The translations under genes and the position numbers were made by a program. Below the pieces are notes generated by a model. The model did not search any database, was not told the DNA's origin, and worked only from the letters and a program-made list of their open reading frames with translations. A stretch of DNA of 43,838 nucleotides from Nitrospirota bacterium (lineage in GTDB: Bacteria; Nitrospirota; Nitrospiria; JACQBZ01), in the NCBI GenBank assembly GCA_016194285.1, contig JACQBZ010000060.1:1-43838 (forward strand). The letters run 5' to 3'. This document shows, one piece after another, positions 26,057-35,441 of the stretch (positions are counted from its first letter, which is position 1; the number at the start of each line of letters is the position of its first letter).

Positions 26057-26815
26057 ATGCCGCTGCTTGAGACGCAGAACCTGAGCAAGGTCTTTGGGGG
26101 ACTGACCGCGCTGGAGCGCGTCGAGATCGCCGTGGAAGAGGGCAAGATCGTCGGCCTGATCGGACCGAACGGGGCCGGCAAGACGACCTTCTTCAATTGC
26201 GTCACAGGGATCTATGCGCCCACCCACGGAACGGTCACGTTTAAAGGCCAATCCATGGCCGGATGGGCTCCGCATAAGATCACGCGCCATGGAATGGCCC
26301 GGACGTTTCAAGGCATCCGGCTGTTCGCCGAGATGACGGCGCTTGAAAATGTAATGGTCGGCGCCCATACCCGCAGCCGCGCCGGTGTCGTTGGCGCGTT
26401 GCTTCGAAGGCGGTGGGTTCTCGACGAGGAAAGAGCGCTTGCATCCAGAGCCTTCAGACTGTTAGAATTCGTTGGCTTGGCAGAGCGAGCGGAGGCCTGG
26501 GCGCGAAATCTGTCGTACGGCGAGCAGCGGCGGCTCGAGATCGCACGGGCGTTGGCCAGCCAACCCGTCCTGCTTCTTTTGGACGAGCCCGCGGCCGGAA
26601 TGAACCCCCGTGAAACGGGGGATCTGACGCGGTTGATACGGCAGATTCGTGAGCAGGGGATTACAATCCTGTTGATCGAGCATGACATGAAGGTGGTGAT
26701 GGGGATTTCGGACCGGGTCGTTGTGCTGGACCACGGGGAGAAGATTGCGGAAGGGCCTCCGGCCGAAATTCAGCGAAACCCGAAGGTGATCGAGGCCTAT
26801 TTGGGGACAACGTGA
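26057..26815 (+). CDS. livG: Branched-chain amino-acid ABC transporter ATP-binding protein LivG
   Basis: LivG is one of two ATPases driving the LivHM permease. Walker A GPNGAGKTT (about residues 36-44), LSYGEQRRLEIARAL signature, Walker B LLLLDEPAAGMNP and the H-loop IEHDMKVVM are all intact. 252 residues, normal size. The LivG-specific block ITRHGMARTFQGIRLF is present. Its stop overlaps the livF start by GTGA. Confidence 0.95.
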   Translation: MPLLETQNLSKVFGGLTALERVEIAVEEGKIVGLIGPNGAGKTTFFNCVTGIYAPTHGTVTFKGQSMAGWAPHKITRHGMARTFQGIRLFAEMTALENVMVGAHTRSRAGVVGALLRRRWVLDEERALASRAFRLLEFVGLAERAEAWARNLSYGEQRRLEIARALASQPVLLLLDEPAAGMNPRETGDLTRLIRQIREQGITILLIEHDMKVVMGISDRVVVLDHGEKIAEGPPAEIQRNPKVIEAYLGTT

Positions 26816-27531
26816 CCCCCTCCGTGTTGAAACTGGAGGACGTCCACACCTGTTATGGTCCCATTGAAGCGATCAAAGGGATTTCGCTGGATGTGAAGGA
26901 ATGCGAGATCGTGGCCCTGATCGGTGCGAACGGGGCCGGCAAGTCCACCACCCTGATGACGATTTCCGGAGCCCTGACGCCTCGTCAGGGTCGGATCGAA
27001 TTTCTGGACGAAAATATCGCCGGGCTTCCGACGCATGAAATTGTCGGCCGGGGGATTTCCCAGGTTCCGGAAGGACGGAGGATCTTTCCCCGGCTCACGG
27101 TTCTGGAAAATCTTGAAATGGGGGCTTTTCTCCAACCGGACCATCGGGAGCGTGAGGCCGATCTGGCCGCGGTCTTTGAGCAATTTCCGATTCTCAAGGA
27201 ACGGCAGAGCCAGCGGGGTGGAACCTTGAGCGGCGGCGAGCAGCAGATGCTGGCGATCGGACGGGCCTTGATGGCCCGGCCCCGGCTTCTTCTGTTGGAC
27301 GAACCCTCCTTGGGACTGGCCCCGGTCGTGGTGAGCCGGATCTTTGAAATCATCCGGAAGATCAATCGGCAGGGAAAGACGATCCTGCTCGTGGAACAGA
27401 ACGCGCGCGCGGCGCTGAACCTGGCGCACCGGGGCTACGTGATGGAAACCGGTCGGATCGTGATGCAGGACGAGGCCCGCGCGCTGCTTTCAAACCCGCG
27501 CGTGCGGGAGGCGTATTTGGGGGAAGGGTGA
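26812..27531 (+). CDS. livF: Branched-chain amino-acid ABC transporter ATP-binding protein LivF
   Basis: LivF is the second ATPase subunit. Walker A GANGAGKST, the LivF block GISQVPEGRRIFPRLTVLENLEMGA, signature LSGGEQQMLAIGRALM, Walker B LLLLDEPSLGLAP and H-loop VEQNARAAL are intact. 239 residues from a GTG start that overlaps the livG stop; its own stop overlaps the gcvT GTG start, so the amino-acid importer and the glycine-cleavage genes are likely on one transcript. Confidence 0.95.
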   Translation: MTPSVLKLEDVHTCYGPIEAIKGISLDVKECEIVALIGANGAGKSTTLMTISGALTPRQGRIEFLDENIAGLPTHEIVGRGISQVPEGRRIFPRLTVLENLEMGAFLQPDHREREADLAAVFEQFPILKERQSQRGGTLSGGEQQMLAIGRALMARPRLLLLDEPSLGLAPVVVSRIFEIIRKINRQGKTILLVEQNARAALNLAHRGYVMETGRIVMQDEARALLSNPRVREAYLGEG

Positions 27532-28622
27532 AACGCACCCCGTTATACGACGAGCACAAAAAACTCGGGGCGAAGATTGTGCCGTTCGCCGGCTGGGAGA
27601 TGCCGCTGTCGTACACCGGCGTGCTGGAGGAACATCGCGCCACGCGGTCGGCCGTTGGCCTGTTCGACGTCAGCCACATGGGGCGGATCGAGCTGACGGG
27701 CCCCGCCGCCGTGGAGTTGTTGAATCGCGTGGCGACCAGTCCGGCCAAGAAACTGGCCGTCGGCGGGATGCAGTATGCACTGGCCTGCAACGAGCAGGGC
27801 GGTGTTCTGGACGATATCATGATCTATCGTTTCGACGAACGGCGATACTTCGTCTGCGCGAACGCCTCGAATGCCGAAAAAATCGATCAATGGCTTCGCA
27901 AGCAAGCCGCTGGTCTTTCGGGTGTCGACGTGACGGACCGAAGCGCCGAGCTGGCCCAGATCGCGGTACAGGGGCCGCGGTCGCGAGAGCTGATGAAACC
28001 GCTGACGGCGGTCGACCTCGACCGGCTCAAGCTCCGACACTGTATCGAAACGAAGGTGGCCGGCGTTCCGATGCTCCTGTCGCGCAGCGGCTATACTGGC
28101 GAGCTGGGATACGAGCTGTACCTTCCGGCCGATCGCACGCCCGGCGTGTGGGAGACGTTGCTTCATGAAGGCGCGACGTACGGACTAAAGCCGTGCGGCC
28201 TAGGTTGCCGGGATACCCTCCGGCTTGAGATGGGTTATCCGTTGTACGGCAACGACATGGACGAGACCGCCACGCCGTTGGAAGCCTCCTTGGATTTTGC
28301 GGTGGATTTAGCCAAAGGCGATTTTATAGGCCGCGAGGTGATGAGGCGGCAAAAGGAAGACGGGGTATCCCGAAAATTGATTGGTTTCGAGCTGCTGCGG
28401 CAGGGGGTGCCGAGGCATGGCCATGCGATCTTATGCGACGGCAAGGAGATCGGCGTTGTGACCAGCGGCAACCATTCGCCCTCCTTGAATAAGGGGATCG
28501 GCATGGGCTACGTCCAGACCCGGTTCGCCGAGGTGGGCGGTAAAATCCAAATTGATATTCGCGGCAACGCCGTACCGGCCCTTGTGGTCGAAAGACCGTT
28601 TTATAAAAAGGGTAAGGCGTGA
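27528..28622 (+). CDS. gcvT: Glycine cleavage system T protein (aminomethyltransferase)
   Basis: GcvT releases ammonia from the aminomethyl group carried on lipoyl-GcvH and passes the one-carbon unit to tetrahydrofolate. The N terminus KRTPLYDEHKKLGAKIVPFAGWEMPLSY, the DVSHMGRIEL block and the YTGELGYELY folate-site region are typical. 364 residues, normal length. The start is a GTG overlapping the livF TGA; a good Shine-Dalgarno spacing is not evident, as expected for a coupled start. Confidence 0.95.
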   Translation: MKRTPLYDEHKKLGAKIVPFAGWEMPLSYTGVLEEHRATRSAVGLFDVSHMGRIELTGPAAVELLNRVATSPAKKLAVGGMQYALACNEQGGVLDDIMIYRFDERRYFVCANASNAEKIDQWLRKQAAGLSGVDVTDRSAELAQIAVQGPRSRELMKPLTAVDLDRLKLRHCIETKVAGVPMLLSRSGYTGELGYELYLPADRTPGVWETLLHEGATYGLKPCGLGCRDTLRLEMGYPLYGNDMDETATPLEASLDFAVDLAKGDFIGREVMRRQKEDGVSRKLIGFELLRQGVPRHGHAILCDGKEIGVVTSGNHSPSLNKGIGMGYVQTRFAEVGGKIQIDIRGNAVPALVVERPFYKKGKA

Positions 28623-28682
28623 GGGGTGAGGAGTGAGGAGTAAGGAGATAATAAATCATGGTTAGACTGTCACGGAGGTAAC

Positions 28683-30026
28683 GTGGAATACATACCGAAC
28701 ACCAAAGAAGAACAGCAACAGATGCTCAAGACGATCGGCGTCGAGACGATCGAGGACCTTTTGGGCGATATCCCGTCCGAGATCCGGCTCACCCGAGGGC
28801 TTCAGCTTCCTCCGCCGTTGTCCGAGCCGGAATTAAAGACCGAGTTGCTGCGATTGAGCGAGAAGAACGCCGATCTCCTCCATCACGTCTCATTTTTGGG
28901 CGCCGGGGCCTATGATCACTATATCCCATCGGTGGTCAACCATCTGGCTTTTCGATCCGAGTTCTACACCGCCTATACGCCGTATCAGGCCGAGATGAGT
29001 CAAGGGCTGCTCCAGACGATTTACGAATTTCAGACCATGATCTGCGAGCTGACCGGAATGGAGGTGGCGAACGCCTCGCTCTACGACGGAGGCTCCGCGC
29101 TGGCGGAGGCCGCGATGATGGCGCTACGGGTCACCAAGCGAAACGAAATTCTCGTCTCTTCCACGGTCCACCCGTTCTATCGGGCCGCGTTGCGGACCTA
29201 TCTCTCCGGTACAAGAGCGAGGATTCTCGAGCTTCCGTTAGAGAACGGGGCGACCGATCTTGTGGCCGTCGGAAAGCAACTGACCGAAGATGTCGCATGC
29301 ATTTTGATCCAAACGCCCAACTTCTTGGGTTGTCTTGAACCGGTGGAAGGTCTGGCGCAGGAAGCCCATCGGCACGGTGTGTTATTGGGCGTGGCGGCCG
29401 ATCCGATCAGCCTGGGTCTATTAAAGTCACCCGGCGAGGCCGGCGCCGATATCGTTGTAGGAGAAGGCCAGGGAATGGGTTGCGGTCTCAATTTCGGCGG
29501 GCCCTACCTCGGCTTCTTTGCAACGAAGCGAGAGTATGTCCGCCAGATGCCGGGACGTGTGGTTGGGGCGACGGTGGATACCAAAGGCCGACGGGGCTAC
29601 TGCCTGACGCTGCAGACCCGCGAGCAGCATATCAAACGGGAGCGAGCGACCTCCAATATCTGCACCAACGAAGCCTTGGCCGCATTGGCCGCGACCGTCT
29701 ATCTTTCCGTCATGGGTCGGCAAGGGCTACGCGAGGTCGGGCGACTCTGTCTTCAGAAGGCCCATTACTTGAAGCACCGTCTTTGCGAAATCAAGGGATT
29801 TGAGATGGTCTTTCAACGGCCCTTCTTCAAGGAATTTGTCGTGAAAACACCGGTGCCACCGGCCCGGTTGAATAAGCGGTTGTTCAAACATAAAATCATC
29901 GGGGGACTGGATCTGGGCGAGGTCGATCGCAAGTTGAAAAATCACTGGCTCCTGTGTGTGACCGAGAAACGCACAAAGGAGGAAATGGATCAGATGGTTA
30001 CGGTCCTGAAGGAGATCATCGCTTGA
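28683..30026 (+). CDS. gcvPA: Glycine dehydrogenase (decarboxylating) subunit 1
   Basis: GcvPA is the N-terminal half of the split P protein, which with GcvPB decarboxylates glycine and loads the aminomethyl group on GcvH. The start is GTG with GGAGG four bases upstream. Typical family blocks are YIPNTKEEQQQMLKTIGV at the N terminus, GAGAYDHYIPSVV, YTPYQAEMSQGLLQ and REQHIKRERATSNICTNEAL. 447 residues. The 60-base gap after gcvT holds short GTGAGGAG iterations but no gcvH. Its stop overlaps the TTG start of the Nudix gene. Confidence 0.95.
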   Translation: MEYIPNTKEEQQQMLKTIGVETIEDLLGDIPSEIRLTRGLQLPPPLSEPELKTELLRLSEKNADLLHHVSFLGAGAYDHYIPSVVNHLAFRSEFYTAYTPYQAEMSQGLLQTIYEFQTMICELTGMEVANASLYDGGSALAEAAMMALRVTKRNEILVSSTVHPFYRAALRTYLSGTRARILELPLENGATDLVAVGKQLTEDVACILIQTPNFLGCLEPVEGLAQEAHRHGVLLGVAADPISLGLLKSPGEAGADIVVGEGQGMGCGLNFGGPYLGFFATKREYVRQMPGRVVGATVDTKGRRGYCLTLQTREQHIKRERATSNICTNEALAALAATVYLSVMGRQGLREVGRLCLQKAHYLKHRLCEIKGFEMVFQRPFFKEFVVKTPVPPARLNKRLFKHKIIGGLDLGEVDRKLKNHWLLCVTEKRTKEEMDQMVTVLKEIIA

Positions 30027-30553
30027 CAACGGTCTACAAAGGACGCGCGGTGGAATTCAATTTGGAAGAGGCCCATCTTCCGAACGGACGGACCGTGCAG
30101 CTCGAAATCCTTCGCCATCCCGGCGCATCGGCCATCGTGCCGTTGCAGGAAGACGGGCAGGTGGTGTTGATACGCCAGTATCGTCATGCCGCCGGCGGGA
30201 TGATCTATGAAATCCCGGCCGGTCGGCTGGATCCGGGTGAGGCTCCGCTCGATTGCGCGCGGCGGGAACTGGCCGAGGAGGTTGGCCAAGAGGCGTCGCA
30301 ATGGGAGCGGTTGGGCGCCATCTGGACCACGCCGGGTTTTACGGATGAAAAGATCCATTTATTCCTGGCGCGACACCTGACGCCGGTGGGCCAGGCCCTG
30401 GAGCACGACGAGGTGATCGAGGTGGTGAAACGGCCGCTGGAGGAGGCCATCGCGATGATCCGTCGAGGGGAAATCAATGACGGCAAGACGATCTGCGCGC
30501 TGATGTTGGCGTATTTTCATGTCAGAGGAGAAGGGTCATGGGTGAACCGTTGA
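30023..30553 (+). CDS. Nudix hydrolase, ADP-ribose pyrophosphatase-like
   Basis: The Nudix box is complete: [24 protein letters not shown] (Gx5Ex7REUxEExGU). The upstream RQYRHAAGG and the downstream [16 protein letters not shown] resemble ADP-ribose pyrophosphatases (NudF/YqkG). The reaction would be ADP-ribose to AMP and ribose 5-phosphate, but substrate choice is inference. The ORF track extends to 29954, but AAGGAG eight bases before a TTG at 30023, which overlaps the gcvPA stop (TTGA), gives the natural start: 176 residues. It sits between gcvPA and gcvPB and overlaps gcvPB by 16 bases. Confidence 0.88.
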   Translation: MTTVYKGRAVEFNLEEAHLPNGRTVQLEILRHPGASAIVPLQEDGQVVLIRQYRHAAGGMIYEIPAGRLDPGEAPLDCARRELAEEVGQEASQWERLGAIWTTPGFTDEKIHLFLARHLTPVGQALEHDEVIEVVKRPLEEAIAMIRRGEINDGKTICALMLAYFHVRGEGSWVNR

Positions 30554-31986
30554 TTTTTGAAAAGAGCGTGCCGGGACGCAAGGGATATTCGCTTCCCGAC
30601 CTGGATGTGCCGGAGGTGCCGATCGCCGAGCTGATGCCGGCGGAGTATCTTCGAAAAGACCCGCCGCTCCTGCCGGAGCTGAGCGAGGTGGATGTGGTGA
30701 GACACTTCACCAATCTTTCGCGCGACAATTACGGCATTGACCAGGGGTTCTATCCGTTGGGATCCTGCACGATGAAATACAATCCGAAGGTGAATGAAGA
30801 CGTGGCCCGCTTTGCCGGTTTCGCCGCGCTGCATCCGCTGCAACCGGCCCAACAGACCCAGGGCGCGCTGCAGTTGTTGTATCAACTGGAGGCGGCCCTG
30901 CGCGAGATCACCGGAATGGACCGCGTGACGCTGCAGCCGGCGGCGGGTGCGCAGGGCGAGTTGGTCGGGATGCTCATGATCCGAGCCTACCATCAATCGA
31001 ACGGCAATCCACGGCGAAAGGTGATCGTGCCGGATTCGGCTCATGGAACGAATCCGGCCACCGCGACCCTGGCGGGCTATGAAGTCCAGGTGGTGCATTC
31101 CAACGCGGACGGTCTCGTGGACCTGGACGATCTCAAACATTTGGTGAATCAGGATACGGCGGCGCTGATGCTGACCAATCCGAACACCCTGGGATTGTTC
31201 GAGGGGGACATTCTCAAAATCGCCGAGATGCTGCACAGCGTCGGAGCGTTGTTGTACCTGGACGGCGCCAATCTGAACGCGCTGCTTGGACTCTGCCGAC
31301 CCGGCGACATGGGGTTTGATGTCGTCCATTCCAATCTTCACAAAACCTTCACGACGCCTCACGGCGGGGGCGGCCCCGGGGCCGGCGCGCTGGGCGTCAA
31401 ATCCTTTCTGTCCCCGTTTCTTCCCGTGCCGGTCGTGGAGAAAACCGAAAAAGGTTATGTGCTGGATGACCGTCGGCCCCAGTCCATCGGAAAGGTTCAG
31501 ACCTTCTATGGAAATTTTGGAAACCTGGTCCGCGCGTATACCTACATCCGGAGGATGGGCGCGATTGGGTTTCGAAAGGTCAGCACCAACGCGATCCTCA
31601 ACGCCAACTATATCCGAAAACGTTTGGAGCAGGTCTATCCGGTTCCGTATAATCGATTCTGCATGCACGAGTTCGTGGCCTCCGCGAAAAGATTCCGCGA
31701 CCGGGATGTCCATGCCTGGGACATCGCCAAGCGGCTGATCGACTACGGCATTTACCCGCCGACGGTCAACTTCCCGATGATCGTGGACGAGGCCTTGATG
31801 ATCGAACCGACCGAGACCGAGCCGAAGGAGAACCTCGACCGGTTTTGCGAAGCGATGCTGCGCATCGCAAAGGAGATTGAGGAAGATCCGGAGCTGGTCA
31901 AGACGGCGCCGCACACCCGGACGGTCACCCGGCTGGATGAAATTCGGGCGGTCAAGGAGCTCAATCTTCGCTGGAAACCGGCATGA
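30538..31986 (+). CDS. gcvPB: Glycine dehydrogenase (decarboxylating) subunit 2
   Basis: GcvPB is the PLP-carrying C-terminal half of the P protein. The PLP lysine lies in [16 protein letters not shown] (about residue 267). Other family blocks are [44 protein letters not shown] and [21 protein letters not shown]. 482 residues. GAGGAG seven bases before the ATG lies within the end of the Nudix gene. The stop overlaps the yjbQ start (ATGA). Confidence 0.96.
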   Translation: MGEPLIFEKSVPGRKGYSLPDLDVPEVPIAELMPAEYLRKDPPLLPELSEVDVVRHFTNLSRDNYGIDQGFYPLGSCTMKYNPKVNEDVARFAGFAALHPLQPAQQTQGALQLLYQLEAALREITGMDRVTLQPAAGAQGELVGMLMIRAYHQSNGNPRRKVIVPDSAHGTNPATATLAGYEVQVVHSNADGLVDLDDLKHLVNQDTAALMLTNPNTLGLFEGDILKIAEMLHSVGALLYLDGANLNALLGLCRPGDMGFDVVHSNLHKTFTTPHGGGGPGAGALGVKSFLSPFLPVPVVEKTEKGYVLDDRRPQSIGKVQTFYGNFGNLVRAYTYIRRMGAIGFRKVSTNAILNANYIRKRLEQVYPVPYNRFCMHEFVASAKRFRDRDVHAWDIAKRLIDYGIYPPTVNFPMIVDEALMIEPTETEPKENLDRFCEAMLRIAKEIEEDPELVKTAPHTRTVTRLDEIRAVKELNLRWKPA

Positions 31987-32378
31987 TCGAGGAACGGATT
32001 ATCAAGACCCGTGAAAGCGCCGAGCTGATCGATGTGACGGCCGACGTCCAGGCGGCCATCGGCAAAAGCGGCGTGAAAAACGGGATCTGCGTCGTTTATG
32101 TGCCCCACACAACGGTCGGCCTCATCATTAATGAGGCCGAGCCGGGATTCCATTCGGACCTCCTGCGGGTTCTAAACCAGCTTGTTCCCGAAAAAGGGAC
32201 CTACCGCCATCCCGATGGGAATTCCCACGCCCACATCAAGGCCAGCCTATTGGGTTCCTCTCAATATCTTCTCGTGCGGGACGGCCGCGTCGTTCTCGGA
32301 ACGTGGCAGGCGATCTTCCTCTGCGAATTCGACGGACCGCGAAGCCGGAAGGTCTTTGTAACGGTGTTAGAGGGATAA
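31983..32378 (+). CDS. yjbQ: YjbQ family protein (UPF0047)
   Basis: The 131-residue protein matches the YjbQ/UPF0047 family: [36 protein letters not shown] and [16 protein letters not shown]. The conserved His and Glu residues form a metal-binding or catalytic cleft. E. coli YjbQ has a weak thiamine-phosphate-synthase activity, but the natural role is uncertain. It is coupled to gcvPB by an ATGA overlap and ends five bases before the sdhA-like gene. Confidence 0.9.
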   Translation: MIEERIIKTRESAELIDVTADVQAAIGKSGVKNGICVVYVPHTTVGLIINEAEPGFHSDLLRVLNQLVPEKGTYRHPDGNSHAHIKASLLGSSQYLLVRDGRVVLGTWQAIFLCEFDGPRSRKVFVTVLEG

Positions 32379-32382
32379 TCGA

Positions 32383-34041
32383 ATGCGCACGCATGACATT
32401 CTGATCATCGGTGCCGGCCTGGCCGGGATGCGGGCGGCCGTGGCCGCGGCGCCCGGATTGGACGTGGCGATCGTCTCGAAAGTCCACCCCGTCCGGAGTC
32501 ATTCCGTCGCGGCCCAGGGCGGGATCAATGCGGCCTTGAATCCGAACGATTCCTGGGAGGCCCACGCGTTCGATACCGCGAAGGGAAGCGGCTATCTCGG
32601 CGATCAGGACGCCATCGAGGTGATGTGTCAGGAAGGGCCGGCGGATATCCTGGAGCTGGAGCGGTTGGGCGCGATCTTCAGCCGGAATGAACAGGGCCAG
32701 ATCGCGCAGCGCCCATTCGGCGGTGCGGGGTATCCCCGCACGTGTTATGCGGCCGACCGCACCGGCCACGCGTTGCTGCATGTCATGTACGAGCAGTTGG
32801 TGAAGAAGGGCGTGTTCGTTTATGAAGAATGGTATGTCCTGTCGCTGATTGTCGAAGACCGGGTGTGCAAGGGCGTTATCGCGATAGACGTTCTGCATGG
32901 TGAGCTGCAGGCCATTGGGGCGAAGGCCGTGATCTTCGCCACCGGCGGCTACGGCCGGGTCTATTCCACCAGCACCAATGCCGTCATCAACACGGGAGAC
33001 GGGATGAGCATGGCTTACCGCGCCGGGGCGCCCCTGATGGATATGGAGTTCGTCCAGTTCCATCCGACGACCTTGCGGGAAACCGGAATCCTGATCACGG
33101 AGGGGGCTCGAGGAGAAGGGGGATACCTCCTCAACACGTTGGGAGAGCGATTTATGAGTCGGTACGATCCGCAAAAGATGGAACTGGCCACGCGGGATTT
33201 CATCAGCCGCTGCGAACAGCAAGAAATCGAGGAGGGACGCGGGGTGAACGGGTGTGTCCTGCTGGACCTCCGTCATCTTGGAAGGAAAAAAATTATGGAG
33301 CGTTTACCGCAGATCCGGGAGCTGGCGATCAGCTTTGTGGGCGTGGATCCGATCGAGTCCCCCATTCCCGTAAGACCGGGAGCCCATTATTCAATGGGGG
33401 GGATCCGAACGAACTCCTGGTGCGAGACCGAGCTGGCCGGATTTTATGCGGCCGGGGAATGTGCCTGCGTCAGCGTCCACGGGGCCAACCGATTGGGTGG
33501 GAACTCCTTGTTGGAAACGATCGTCTTCGGCCGTCGAGCCGGCCTGCGCGCATCAGAGTATGCCCGTACGGTGAAGTCAACCGAGTTTTCTTCGCGACCC
33601 CTTCAGGCGGAGCGGAATAGAATCGATCAACTTCTAAAGCGCAGAAGCGGGGAACGCATCGGGCCGCTTCGCGAGGAGTTGGGAGTCGCGATGACGGATC
33701 ATCTCGGGATTTTTCGCAGCCGGGAGCGAATGGAAAAGGCCCTAGAGAAAATCCGTGAACTTAGGAAACGGTATGAGCAGATCTATCTGGAAGACCGTGG
33801 AAAAATCTTCAATACGGAGTTGACCAACGCGTTGGAGGTGGGCTCGTTGATTGATCTGGCCGAAACGATCGTGGTCGGCGCGATCGCCCGGGAGGAAAGC
33901 CGGGGTTCCCATTACCGGAAGGAGTTTCCTCATCGGAATGATCCCGGTTGGTTAAAACATACCCTGGCCTATTGTACGGATTCGGGACCGCGACTTGAAT
34001 ATGCGCCGGTGACAATCACCCGCTTCGCTCCTCCGAGCTGA
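32383..34041 (+). CDS. sdhA: Succinate dehydrogenase/fumarate reductase flavoprotein subunit
   Basis: The FAD-binding start is [17 protein letters not shown], and the histidyl-FAD region is [14 protein letters not shown]. Active-site blocks are [48 protein letters not shown] and [13 protein letters not shown]. The C terminus (KHTLAY...[11 protein letters not shown]) distinguishes it from L-aspartate oxidase. It would oxidise succinate or reduce fumarate at the membrane, together with an iron-sulfur subunit. No sdhB or membrane anchor genes are in the window. 552 residues, slightly short for the family. Confidence 0.92.
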   Translation: MRTHDILIIGAGLAGMRAAVAAAPGLDVAIVSKVHPVRSHSVAAQGGINAALNPNDSWEAHAFDTAKGSGYLGDQDAIEVMCQEGPADILELERLGAIFSRNEQGQIAQRPFGGAGYPRTCYAADRTGHALLHVMYEQLVKKGVFVYEEWYVLSLIVEDRVCKGVIAIDVLHGELQAIGAKAVIFATGGYGRVYSTSTNAVINTGDGMSMAYRAGAPLMDMEFVQFHPTTLRETGILITEGARGEGGYLLNTLGERFMSRYDPQKMELATRDFISRCEQQEIEEGRGVNGCVLLDLRHLGRKKIMERLPQIRELAISFVGVDPIESPIPVRPGAHYSMGGIRTNSWCETELAGFYAAGECACVSVHGANRLGGNSLLETIVFGRRAGLRASEYARTVKSTEFSSRPLQAERNRIDQLLKRRSGERIGPLREELGVAMTDHLGIFRSRERMEKALEKIRELRKRYEQIYLEDRGKIFNTELTNALEVGSLIDLAETIVVGAIAREESRGSHYRKEFPHRNDPGWLKHTLAYCTDSGPRLEYAPVTITRFAPPS

Positions 34042-34280
34042 GATTATACCAAAGGATCTATCTCTCCTCTTCATGTTACTAAAACACAACACGCAAACCA
34101 AGTCCTGTTGTCTTTATACAACAAAGAGCCGTAATTATTCGTCTGACCTGAAGATGGCTTTACAGATGCTTCTATTTTTGTTTATGGATTACAACAAGTT
34201 ATATGAGGATTAAGAATTTCTTCAAGATAGCTGTCTTATGGTACATCTCTTGCACACAACTGATAGCGTTCGGAGTTATC
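34042..34280. other. AT-rich intergenic region before lpxC, no gene seen
   Basis: These 239 bases are visibly richer in A and T than their surroundings. They hold a small hairpin, TGTTGT-CTTTAT-ACAACA (34106-34123), but no terminator T-run and no convincing coding frame. The ORF track extends lpxC upstream to 34203, but that N terminus does not match the family. The lpxC promoter should lie here; I find no clear -35/-10 pair. Confidence 0.5.
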
Positions 34281-35192
34281 ATGTATCTTCAGAAAACAAT
34301 CCAAAAAATCGTTCAGTGCTCCGGAATCGGTCTTCATTCCGGGGGTCCGGTAAACCTGCGGCTGGTACCGGCTCCGATCAACACCGGGATCACCTTCATA
34401 AGAAAGACGACTCAAGGGCCGGTTCCGGTGAAGGTGGATGGAACGAAGGTCGTTGGGACGTTGCTCTGCACCACGATCGGTGAGAACGGAACAAAAGTCC
34501 AGACGGTCGAGCACCTGCTGGCCGCGCTGTCAGGTCTTCAGATCACCAATTTGATCATCGAATTGGATTCGGCCGAGCTGCCGATTATGGACGGGAGCGC
34601 CAAACCGTTTGTCGATTTAATCCTCAACGCCGGAATTCAAGAGCAGGGGGTTCCGCAACCATTTATAAAGATCACCCGACCGGTTGATGTGCGTGACGGT
34701 GGGAAATGGATCCGGATCCGGCCTTCGTGGAAATTTCGAGTAAACTGCACAATCCGGTTTGACCATCCCCTCTTGGCCCATCAGAGCTGTTCCTTCGAGC
34801 CCATTTCGGAGGATTTTGTGGAGTGGATTGCGCCCGCCCGGACCTTCGGTTTTCTAGAGGAAGTAGAGGCGCTTCGTAACCACGGCTTGGCCCGGGGCGG
34901 ATCGCTTGAGAATGCCGTCGTGGTCGGCCCGGACGGTGTCTTGAATAAAGAAGGGCTTCGCTACGCCGACGAGTTTGTCCGCCACAAGATCCTCGACATT
35001 CTCGGGGATCTCTCGTTGTTGGGCATGCCCATTTTAGGCGAGGTGGAGGCTTACTGCTCGGGTCACCAGCTGAACACGAAATTGGTCTCCGAGATTCTGT
35101 GCTCGACCGATTGCTGGACGATGATCAAGGACCGTCCCTCGGCCGTGCCGACACCGTCGCCGATCGATTCCAAGATCGCGGCTCAGGTATAA
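34281..35192 (+). CDS. lpxC: UDP-3-O-acyl-N-acetylglucosamine deacetylase
   Basis: LpxC removes the acetyl group from UDP-3-O-acyl-GlcNAc, the committed step of lipid A synthesis, so the organism has an LPS-type outer membrane. Family blocks: QKTIQKIVQCSGIGLHSG at the N terminus, the zinc His in TVEHLLAALSGLQI, PIMDGSAKPFV, zinc His and Asp in RHKILDILGDLSLLG, and GHQLNTKLV with the catalytic His. CGGAG five bases before the ATG at 34281 sets the start (303 residues). Confidence 0.96.
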   Translation: MYLQKTIQKIVQCSGIGLHSGGPVNLRLVPAPINTGITFIRKTTQGPVPVKVDGTKVVGTLLCTTIGENGTKVQTVEHLLAALSGLQITNLIIELDSAELPIMDGSAKPFVDLILNAGIQEQGVPQPFIKITRPVDVRDGGKWIRIRPSWKFRVNCTIRFDHPLLAHQSCSFEPISEDFVEWIAPARTFGFLEEVEALRNHGLARGGSLENAVVVGPDGVLNKEGLRYADEFVRHKILDILGDLSLLGMPILGEVEAYCSGHQLNTKLVSEILCSTDCWTMIKDRPSAVPTPSPIDSKIAAQV

Positions 35193-35193
35193 G

Positions 35194-35337
35194 ATGAAAC
35201 GTTTTCGAACCCGAGTAAAAGCAGCCGTCCTTCCCCGCCTTATCGAGATCGGCCGTTTTATTTTCATGTCTTTGGCCTTCCTGCTTTTCGTGTTTCTTTT
35301 CTGGGCCGTTTCCCTGATCGGCCACCATTCCCACTAA
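35194..35337 (+). CDS. Small single-span membrane protein
   Basis: This 47-codon ORF is too short for the track. It starts one base after the lpxC stop and encodes a basic N terminus (MKRFRTRVKAAVLPR), one strongly hydrophobic segment (FIFMSLAFLLFVFLFWAVSLIG, about residues 22-43) and a HHSH tail. AGG stands six bases before the ATG. The layout is that of a small inner-membrane protein co-expressed with lpxC. No homologue is known to me; it could be a chance ORF. Confidence 0.5.
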   Translation: MKRFRTRVKAAVLPRLIEIGRFIFMSLAFLLFVFLFWAVSLIGHHSH

Positions 35338-35441
35338 GTATTGTCCTATCCTTCTCAATCGGGTCTTGGTTTCACTGGAAGCGGTTGACCCTCTTCGTCC
35401 AAACCTGTAGAATTCAATAAAATTTAAATCGAGGTTTCCGC

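Noticed and set aside
29954-30022. N-terminal extension of the Nudix protein
   Set aside because: It overlaps gcvPA by 70 bases; the TTG at 30023 has a well-placed AAGGAG.
32383-34041. Flavoprotein as L-aspartate oxidase (NadB)
   Set aside because: The C-terminal block with KHTLAY and the [11 protein letters not shown] ending are those of SdhA/FrdA, and no nad genes are nearby.
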